From: Chitinophaga flava
Lineage (GTDB): Bacteria; Bacteroidota; Bacteroidia; Chitinophagales; Chitinophagaceae
Reading direction: 5' to 3'
Assembly (NCBI RefSeq): GCF_003308995.1
Contig: NZ_QFFJ01000002.1
Coordinates: forward strand, 372,001-436,000
DNA: 64,000 nucleotides
Shown: piece by piece, positions 59,001 to 64,000 of the stretch
Position numbering within the stretch: the first letter of the stretch is position 1
Layout of the letters: every line of letters starts with the position of its first letter
The notes under the pieces: model-generated
What the model saw: the letters and a program-made list of their open reading frames with translations, nothing else
The model's database searches: none
Told to the model about the DNA's origin: nothing
Made by a program: the position numbers and the translations under genes

Positions 59001-59761
59001 CCCAGTGTGCCTTTGGGGCGTTTGATACCGAGGGCTGTCACCACCATTTCATTGAGGCCGTTGGAAGCAGCCTGCATAATCACGGAGACAGTGTTGGAGC
59101 TACCTACAGTAACGCTGGTGGGCTGGAAGCCGATAGAGGAAAACACCAGTACCACGTTGCCTTGCGGCGCTTCGATACTGAAGCGGCCGGAGGCATCGGT
59201 AGCGCCACCGATTTTGGTGCCTTTTACCAGATAGGTAGCACCTGGCACAGGGGCGCCGGTGCTGTCTTTTACAGTACCGGTGATTTTTCGTTTATCCTGC
59301 TCCGTTATAGCGGGCAGTGAGCTGAGTTTTTCAGCTTTGTTTTCTTTTTCTTTCAATGCGATCACTTTACCGATGATCTCATAGCTGAAAGGTTGTTCTT
59401 TGAACAATACAGACAGTGCTTGTTCGAGTGAAGCATTTTCGATGTGTATATCCACCGGTCTGCTTTTTTTCAGCAACATGTCTTCATACCAGAAGTTGTA
59501 CCCTGACTGTTTTCTGATGTCTTCGAAGACGCTCAGCAGCGGTGCATGTTTGCGGGAAAGTGTGATCTGCTGGGACATAGACCTGGCACTGATTTGCAAG
59601 CAGGCGACTGTCAGTAACAGTGTTACTATTTTGAGTTGCATAATCAATCTTTTTTTGATTGTCAGATGGACACCTGATTTTCGGCGGACGAGTGAGCGAT
59701 CAAGAATAGTTGAGAGTAGCCCAGGCACGCGGGAGGCCTTTGCATGACAATGATATTTCAT
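56087..59761 (-). CDS. SusC/RagA TonB-linked receptor with STN signalling domain
   Basis: 1224 residues. After a long pre-signal region comes a hydrophobic segment (MQLKIVTLLLTVACLQISARS, 41-61). The secretin/TonB short N-terminal (STN) domain follows (~68-140, LSVFEDIRKQSGYNFWYEDMLL), then a carboxypeptidase-like beta domain (~155-235, KITGTVKDSTGAPVPGATYLVKGT), the plug (~240-380, NPFLALYGKAAGVGVNM) and the barrel ending in an aromatic. The STN domain is what a FecR anti-sigma factor reads, and both FecR and its sigma factor lie directly upstream. The start may be 59761 or the ATG at 59641, at the signal helix itself; similar N-terminal extensions occur in this family. Confidence 0.94.
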   Translation of the reverse strand: MKYHCHAKASRVPGLLSTILDRSLVRRKSGVHLTIKKRLIMQLKIVTLLLTVACLQISARSMSQQITLSRKHAPLLSVFEDIRKQSGYNFWYEDMLLKKSRPVDIHIENASLEQALSVLFKEQPFSYEIIGKVIALKEKENKAEKLSSLPAITEQDKRKITGTVKDSTGAPVPGATYLVKGTKIGGATDASGRFSIEAPQGNVVLVFSSIGFQPTSVTVGSSNTVSVIMQAASNGLNEMVVTALGIKRPKGTLGYAISTIKGEELTKAGATMNPFLALYGKAAGVGVNMGAAGPQGGIKINIRGAASMNPDQNIRPMFVVDGVILSDRKTSIGGTTGQGFDYGAGINDINPADIESMVILKGAKATVLYGSDAANGVVLITTKSGRNTTGMGMTGSIQYTAEQPVSYLKLQNQYGLGDNIYDTTYATINGKQVRTIPNKRFSFGPKFDGADVMFYDSAMVKNSPHNNNFLSLFKTGHSTTGNVAIAGSNDKGSVRASYTNYYYKDISGDNSWQKRNTFSFNGNIKASNLASFEVISNIYNITSMNRRGSNDGSVAWGLPLDYDYNRIYPFYTDETGYKRDLSNAGVPTAFSNLGGFLWDRSQNSLKDDKVHMITSVKATLNFTKHLFLVGQAGLDYDNTTYTTEKSVTRVLPSVAGGGFGVAKENATVQTYQALLNYNRSFMSDQLHLFAYTGGAYRLRSSDYIGSNVVGGLNFADLYSFNNEAGTASAANLDKIRNFRRGNDVLYSWLASASISWKSELTLEMQGRMDWNSTLPPANNRYFYPGVALNWNYTERFTVPGMNSGTLRLSWADVGNGTNRYFANNLYSFTRLSGTTALSITPPEAILPGALKPERKREFEIGINNSFFRNNRLTIDFSAYSNHRYNQIFNLPISPASSSTGLKINVGDVKAWGLELGLTGTPLMGKNYRWDITLNAASQGSKVVKLYPGVVNNPISNLINGSAASIHADEGRPYGDIMMYDYLRDDAGNKIVGSNGMYSLNNQKTIAAGNIMPKFYGGIISDFNYKNFNLRIGLDYKSGGTIFSYTNNRLTGVGQLESTLQYRDEAHGGLAYYLDASGNQVAWQHNNPAPAASRDGKVYHDGIILPGVMQDASGKSVPNTQMTNASSYYMSYANDLATSFPPDRLYKNNYVKVREVALSYEVPRNLVKRMKLQRLTLTAAARNLFYLYKSIPNIDPEGALGADTYVENTIYPTQRTYSLGLNVAF

Positions 59762-59950
59762 ACATTTGGGAAGTTTGAGTTTAGAATAGTTTGATACGGA
59801 GATGTGTCATACTGACTCAGACATTTGGCCAGGGGCGGGTGAGATCGCTCCTGGTTTTTTTATGCCGGAACAGTAGCAGGTTGTTAGGGACCTTTGTGCA
59901 TGTTTTCGTTTTTGATTTTGGCTGTAATAAAATGATGATGCTAAAGTTGA

Positions 59951-61108
59951 TTATTGCATTACAATCAGTTGTTCATTTTCCAGTTTAAAATGTATTCTGC
60001 TGATTTCGAGCAGGCGTAACAGTGCAGACAAGTCGGCTGATCTGGGAATGTCTCCGGTGAATGTTCTGGTGGGAATTTCTCCCTTAAAAACGACCTCAAT
60101 ATTATACCATCTTTCTATCTGTCGCATGATGGTACGGATATCGGCGCTTTTGAAGGAGATGAAGCCATTTTTCCAGGCAATGGCGAGGTTTGTGTCGGCA
60201 TTGTCGATGACTTCCATGGTCCCGTTTTCGTTGCTACGTGACTGTTGTCCTGGTTTGAGTATATGGTTGACGGCCTGCTGGCTTACCCTGACGGATCCTT
60301 GCAGCAGGGTTGTGCTGATACTTTTTTCATTGTTGTAGGCCATGATATTGAAGTTGGTGCCTAGTACGGCCACTTCTGTATTTCCGGCTGTTACAAAAAA
60401 TGGCTGGGCGGAATTGGGTTGTACTTCAAAATAGGCTTCCCCGGTGAGGGTGACAGTTCTTTTAGGCCCTGTGAATGCGGTGGGATATCTGAGGGAAGAA
60501 GCGGCGTTTAGCCATACCCGTGAGCCATCGGGTAGTACGAGGCTGTATTGTCCGCCTTTGGGTGTGCTGAGGGTATTCCAGCTGATGGTGGTGCTGGCGG
60601 AGGTATTTTGTGGTTTATAGATCAGTTGGCCGGCGTTGGTTTGCAGGCTTACGGGGCCTTGCTGCGCGATCTGCCCGTTCATACTGCTGTCCAGTTCGAT
60701 GCTGGCACCGTTGGCCAGGGTGAGGATGGCTTTGTCTGTGCCTGGCTGGATAATGTTATGCCGGGTGGTGATGGGGGGATGATATGACCGTTTTTTCCAA
60801 AGTAAAGCGGCGCCGACAGCTATCAGCAGGAGCACGGCGGCAGCCCATGATTTGAAATAAAACGTTTTAGCAACAGGACGCCTTTCGGCTCGTTCGGGCA
60901 GGATACGTGCAAGGATAGCATCCGACTGGGTGTCGAATACATTTTCTTCTGCTTCGGCCGACTGCATCCATGCTTCTTCTATCATCCATTCCAACCGGAC
61001 ATCCTGATCTTCCGTTTTCAGGAATGTTTTCAGTTCCTCCAGTTCGGTGGCGGTAGCGGTATGGCTGGCATAGCGGCTTAACAGGTATTTTAATCTGTTA
61101 TTGTCCAT
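59951..61108 (-). CDS. FecR-family anti-sigma factor
   Basis: 385 residues. An N-terminal cytoplasmic sigma-binding region (~1-85) is followed by one transmembrane helix (~86-106, SWAAAVLLLIAVGAALLW). The periplasmic FecR domain starts near 125 (TLSTPKGGQYSLVLPDGSRVWLNAASSLRYP at ~185-215, TGEAYFEV), and the C-terminal STN-interacting domain is the one that ends FTGDIPRSADLSALLRLLEISRIHFKLENEQLIV. It carries the signal from the loaded SusC to the sigma factor, 68 bp upstream. I used ATG 61108 rather than the TTG at 61114. Confidence 0.95.
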   Translation of the reverse strand: MDNNRLKYLLSRYASHTATATELEELKTFLKTEDQDVRLEWMIEEAWMQSAEAEENVFDTQSDAILARILPERAERRPVAKTFYFKSWAAAVLLLIAVGAALLWKKRSYHPPITTRHNIIQPGTDKAILTLANGASIELDSSMNGQIAQQGPVSLQTNAGQLIYKPQNTSASTTISWNTLSTPKGGQYSLVLPDGSRVWLNAASSLRYPTAFTGPKRTVTLTGEAYFEVQPNSAQPFFVTAGNTEVAVLGTNFNIMAYNNEKSISTTLLQGSVRVSQQAVNHILKPGQQSRSNENGTMEVIDNADTNLAIAWKNGFISFKSADIRTIMRQIERWYNIEVVFKGEIPTRTFTGDIPRSADLSALLRLLEISRIHFKLENEQLIVMQ

Positions 61109-61176
61109 CAGCAAAGGTCATCTACCTATATAGACAGCAGCAGGGGGTAAAAAGAGGTAATCAGTTTTAAAAAAAA

Positions 61177-61767
61177 TTATTTGAGCAGCAGGAAAAAGAA
61201 CAAAAGGTTGCTTTCGGGGTGGGTGAGTGCATAGCTGCGGATGGCACGCAGGGCGAGTACCATATGTTTTTTGACTGTTTCCCGGGAAATAGCCATCCGC
61301 TCTGCTATTTCGGCCTGTCTTAAACCTTCGTCGCGACTGAGCAGATAAACCTTTTGCCGTTGGGCCGGCAGTTCGGCCACCGCCTGGTCAATGATCCGGC
61401 GGAAACAGGCATCAGTGCTTTCTTCATAAGGATTGTCGGTGCTGGCGGAGAGTGTCAGTTCCCATTGTTGTTTATGTTCCAGTTCGCGGCCCAGTTTTTT
61501 CAGAAAGGAGAAAGTGTAATTCTTGGCCACCATATAGAGATAGGGATGAAAGTGATGGACCTGACTTAGTTTCTCTTTTTTTTCCCATATTCTGATAAAT
61601 ACTTCCTGTACGATTTCTTCGGCCATGGTGATGGAGCCGGTAAGCTGAAATACAAAAGCGCCCAGTCGCTGATGGTAAGCATGAAAAAGCCGGGCAAAGG
61701 CGGCTTCATCGCCTTGAGATACTAATAGGAGTAAATCCGGTTCACTATTTAAATACGTTTTCTCCAA
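61177..61767 (-). CDS. ECF sigma factor, FecI type (sigma-70 family)
   Basis: 196 residues. Region 2 includes MAEEIVQEVFIRIWEKKEKL, which binds the -10 element and core. Region 4 includes LPAQRQKVYLLSRDEGLRQAEIAERMAISRETVKKHMVLALRAIRSY. Region 3 is absent, as expected for extracytoplasmic-function sigma factors. It pairs with the FecR gene that follows in the same operon, and should activate transcription of the SusC/SusD genes when FecR is signalled. It is the first gene of the four-gene minus-strand operon, so the signal likely autoactivates it. Confidence 0.95.
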   Translation of the reverse strand: MEKTYLNSEPDLLLLVSQGDEAAFARLFHAYHQRLGAFVFQLTGSITMAEEIVQEVFIRIWEKKEKLSQVHHFHPYLYMVAKNYTFSFLKKLGRELEHKQQWELTLSASTDNPYEESTDACFRRIIDQAVAELPAQRQKVYLLSRDEGLRQAEIAERMAISRETVKKHMVLALRAIRSYALTHPESNLLFFFLLLK

Positions 61768-61835
61768 GTGAAATAGGCTGTATTATGGCTCTGTGTTCTG
61801 GTTGATGTTATGATAAATATAGGGATACTTTTAGA

Positions 61836-61911
61836 ATTACGAATTTTTAAGTGCGAAGATCTGAGCGATTTTGATGTCTCGCTTAGATCTTCGCACTTAA
61901 AAATTCGTAAT
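61836..61911. repeat. Long 33-bp inverted repeat in the gap before the ECF sigma gene
   Basis: The left arm 61836-61868 and right arm 61879-61911 pair over 33 bases with one mismatch that is a G-T pair in RNA, around a 10-nt loop. The arms contain ATTACGAATTTTTAAG and GTGCGAAGATC. It sits between two minus-strand genes and could terminate the oxidoreductase transcript. The size exceeds ordinary terminators, so a palindromic mobile or dispersed repeat is possible. Confidence 0.85.
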
Positions 61912-61924
61912 CCGTATTTCGTGA

Positions 61925-63526
61925 TTATTTTTTCTCTTCGTGGTATTCCTGTTCGGTATTGATAGACCAGATATTGTTTTTGGTGGTAATACCGGCAGCG
62001 ATGTTGTCTACAGCTACCATAGCGGTAAGCATGGAGTGGTCTGAGTTGTTGTATTTATGCATACCGTTGCGTCCAACGAGGAAGAGGTTACCGAAGGAGT
62101 CCAGATAGTTGCGTATTTCGTCGAACCGGTTGTAGGTGCCGAAGTAGGCGGGATAGGTTTTTTCCATCCGGAGCACGGTAGCATCGAGTACATCTTCTTT
62201 TCTTGCGAGCCCTATTTTACAGAGTTCGTGTATGGCTGTTTCCCTGATTTCGGTATCACTCAGTGCCCAGAAATCATCTCCTTTATTACAGAAGTATTCC
62301 ATGCCTACCCAGGTGGTATCAGGATCTTTCACCATGTAGGGGCTCCAGTTGTTGAAGAGCTGGAGGCGGCCTACTTTCACATCTTTTTCCTGGATATAGA
62401 TCCAGGTGTCCTGGAGGGTGATGGGGGTATGGGTTTTTGTTTTTGCGTTTTCGAAGCTGAGGTTTTTGAGCAGTATACCGATGGTGATGAAGTCGCGGTA
62501 TAAGAGTCCGGCTGCTACTTCCCTGACGCTGGCGGGTACATCGGTTTTGAGGCCGGCCACCAGTTCCTGTACGGGCATGGTGGAGAAGAAGTAGTCTCCT
62601 TCGAGCAGGGTTTTTTCGCCGGTGGTTCTGTCTACTGCTTCGATGGCGGTGATACGGTCGCCGGTGGCGATGATACTGGTTACATCGTGTTGCATGAGGA
62701 TGGTGGCGCCTTGTGCAGTAACCTGACGGGCCACTTCTTCCCAGAGTTGGCCGGGGCCGTGTTTGGGATAGAGGAATTGTTCTATGAGACTTGTTTCAAC
62801 ATTTTTTTGTTTGATGTCTTTGGGTTTGCTGGCATTCCAGGCTGATTTGGCCGCATGGGCGATGGCTTTACCAATAGAGATGCCTTTGATGCGCTGTGCG
62901 CCCCATTCGGCGGATATTTCATTGCAGGGAACGCCCCACACTTTTTCAGTATAATGTTTAAAGAAGAGCAGATATAATGTTTTCCCAAAGCGGTTGATCA
63001 TAAAGTCTTCCAGGGTTTTTTCATTTTTCCTGGGGAAGAGTTGGGCGTACAGATAGGAGATCATGATTTTGATGGTGGTCATGATACCGAGTTTGCGCAA
63101 CGTGTCTATCGAAAGCTGAATGGGATAGGTAAAGAATTTTTTCAGGAAGTAGATCCGGGAGAGGCGTTTCCTGACCAGCATGATGAGGTCTGGATTTTCG
63201 GCCACGAGGGTGTCAGTCGCTGTTTCTTTTTTAGGGACTTTTATTTCTCTTGTTTTCTGTTGGTAGCTGATGGTGAATATTTCAGCAGCCTCTTTGTCGA
63301 GTGGCATCACGGTCATCCACCAGTCCATCACGCGGTCTGATTTGGAGAAGAAGCGATGGCCTCCGATATCGATACGGTTACCTTTATAGTTGACTGTTTT
63401 GGAGATGCCACCTATATCTGTGCTTTTTTCCAGTATTACCGGTATTATATCAGTGCGCTGGAGTAGTTCATAGGCAGCGGTAAGGCCAGCAGGCCCTGCG
63501 CCAATGATAATAGCTTTCTTTTGCAT
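61925..63526 (-). CDS. FAD-dependent oxidoreductase (protoporphyrinogen oxidase/UDP-galactopyranose mutase-like)
   Basis: 533 residues. The N-terminal dinucleotide fold reads AIIIGAGPAGLTAAYELLQR (GxGxxG) with the acidic end ILEKSTDIGG. An active-site loop of this subfamily follows (IDIGGHRFFSKSDRVMDWW), together with FKHYTEKVWGVPCNEISAEWGAQRI around 190-215. The C-terminal FAD-contacting stretch is NLFLVGRNGMHKYNNSDHSMLTAMVAVDNI (~485-515). The combination is seen in proteins annotated as amine oxidase- or UDP-galactopyranose mutase-like, often tied to polysaccharide or lipid biosynthesis; the substrate is not determined. It has no signal peptide. The 33-bp inverted repeat lies immediately after its stop. 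Confidence 0.88.
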   Translation of the reverse strand: MQKKAIIIGAGPAGLTAAYELLQRTDIIPVILEKSTDIGGISKTVNYKGNRIDIGGHRFFSKSDRVMDWWMTVMPLDKEAAEIFTISYQQKTREIKVPKKETATDTLVAENPDLIMLVRKRLSRIYFLKKFFTYPIQLSIDTLRKLGIMTTIKIMISYLYAQLFPRKNEKTLEDFMINRFGKTLYLLFFKHYTEKVWGVPCNEISAEWGAQRIKGISIGKAIAHAAKSAWNASKPKDIKQKNVETSLIEQFLYPKHGPGQLWEEVARQVTAQGATILMQHDVTSIIATGDRITAIEAVDRTTGEKTLLEGDYFFSTMPVQELVAGLKTDVPASVREVAAGLLYRDFITIGILLKNLSFENAKTKTHTPITLQDTWIYIQEKDVKVGRLQLFNNWSPYMVKDPDTTWVGMEYFCNKGDDFWALSDTEIRETAIHELCKIGLARKEDVLDATVLRMEKTYPAYFGTYNRFDEIRNYLDSFGNLFLVGRNGMHKYNNSDHSMLTAMVAVDNIAAGITTKNNIWSINTEQEYHEEKK

Positions 63527-63839
63527 GAGATAACAGAGATTGTTGAGTGAATAGTTATTTGAGGTCTGTAAGTATCTTGTCCGTTCGGGGTAAGTCGTTA
63601 TGGGGCATCAGAAAATGCAGGGGTGCTCCCCGTACATGCAAATGAATAGTGGTAGACTTGAAAGCTGGCATATTATAATGGTTTTTCGCAAGCTGTTCCT
63701 CCTACAGGAACGCTTGTTTTTTTGAGGGCAATCATTACAGGGCAACACAGCCAGATACGCTATTTTGCTGTGTATACAAGTATAAGCCACGGAACTGAAA
63801 TGGTATTTCAGGTACGGTTAATGTTGGTAGTTTTGGGGG
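63527..63839. other. Intergenic region before the FAD oxidoreductase
   Basis: 313 bp between two minus-strand genes. I see no gene, tRNA or clear promoter; a 60-codon ORF on the minus strand has no coding signs. Confidence 0.6.
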
Positions 63840-64000
63840 TTAAAATTTCCATTTGTAGAAGTATACCGGAGCGTCTTTTCCTTCGCTGATGGTGACATAG
63901 CCGTTATTGCCGGGAGTGATGGTAATACCTTCGCCCTGTTTTTCTATCACATAGGGGAGCTGGCGGGCCGGTTTGGCCATGGCCTGTTCTACGGTTTCGT
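63840..64000 (-). CDS. C-terminal end of an unidentified protein
   Basis: Only the last ~52 codons are inside the window; the stop is TAA at 63840-63842 and the frame is open to the edge. The visible tail includes QLPYVIEKQGEGITITPGN, then NGYVTISEGKDAPVYFYKWKF. The GEGIT and GYVTISEG motifs resemble the ends of beta-propeller-like exported proteins of Bacteroidota. The family cannot be fixed from this fragment. Confidence 0.75.
   Translation of the reverse strand, partial: ETVEQAMAKPARQLPYVIEKQGEGITITPGNNGYVTISEGKDAPVYFYKWKF

Overview
The window is a chromosomal segment from a Bacteroidota bacterium, most likely a Chitinophaga or close relative in the Chitinophagaceae. The evidence is two SusC/SusD loci, one of them under a FecI/FecR-type sigma/anti-sigma pair, lipoproteins with Bacteroidota-style lipoboxes, Bacteroidota-type bS21, an orphan FtsX/MacB-type permease, DUF4254, DUF4397 and DUF3467 proteins, and at least five promoters that match the Bacteroidota consensus TTTG-N19-TAnnTTTG exactly. 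No plasmid, prophage, IS element, rRNA operon or CRISPR array is visible.

Layout. 1-2130: the end of a SusC and its SusD partner. 2218-5011: DUF3467 protein, a malate/lactate-type dehydrogenase and aspartate kinase. 5083-10227 (minus strand): dinB, dnaE-like polymerase, Xre-type antitoxin and RES toxin, so closely spaced that they look like one transcript. 10336-12573: a control region and an XRE-S24 (LexA-like) regulator with an intact Ser-Lys dyad; the same paired operator, CTAA-N5-TTAG twice, lies in front of both the regulator and dinB. 12693-14442: rpsU, a Xer recombinase and hpf. 14457-30055: the translation/transcription superoperon tRNA-Thr, Tyr, Gly, Thr, tuf, tRNA-Trp, secE, nusG, (transglutaminase-like gene), rplK, rplA, rplJ, rplL, rpoB, rpoC. 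A degenerate tRNA-like element lies in the tuf leader, and short GCTAATGGC inverted repeats flank tRNA-Trp and fill the rpoB-rpoC gap.

30215-44499 is accessory housekeeping: a DUF4397-like lipoprotein, an OmpH/Skp-like lipoprotein, an APC permease, DUF4254 plus a GT9 glycosyltransferase, two tRNA-Gln genes, a hotdog thioesterase, a TPR/LuxR-type regulator, DUF4870, an HxlR/MFS divergent pair, DUF4126, an ABC-type permease and a decayed Tat-exported sugar isomerase. 44949-47694 holds a class I terpene synthase convergent with, and overlapping, a hybrid histidine kinase. 47838-53099 holds a SWIM-finger protein, a DUF6493 giant protein and a GlxA-type AraC regulator, followed by gap with a perfect promoter.

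54330-61767 (minus strand) is a complete regulated nutrient-uptake locus: ECF sigma factor, FecR anti-sigma, SusC with an STN signalling domain, and SusD, with no degradative enzyme next to it. The window ends with an FAD-dependent amine-oxidase/UDP-galactopyranose-mutase-like oxidoreductase and the 3' end of an unidentified gene. The observations most worth following are the shared tandem operator with the dinB-dnaE-toxin/antitoxin operon, the tRNA-like tuf leader, and the orphan terpene synthase.
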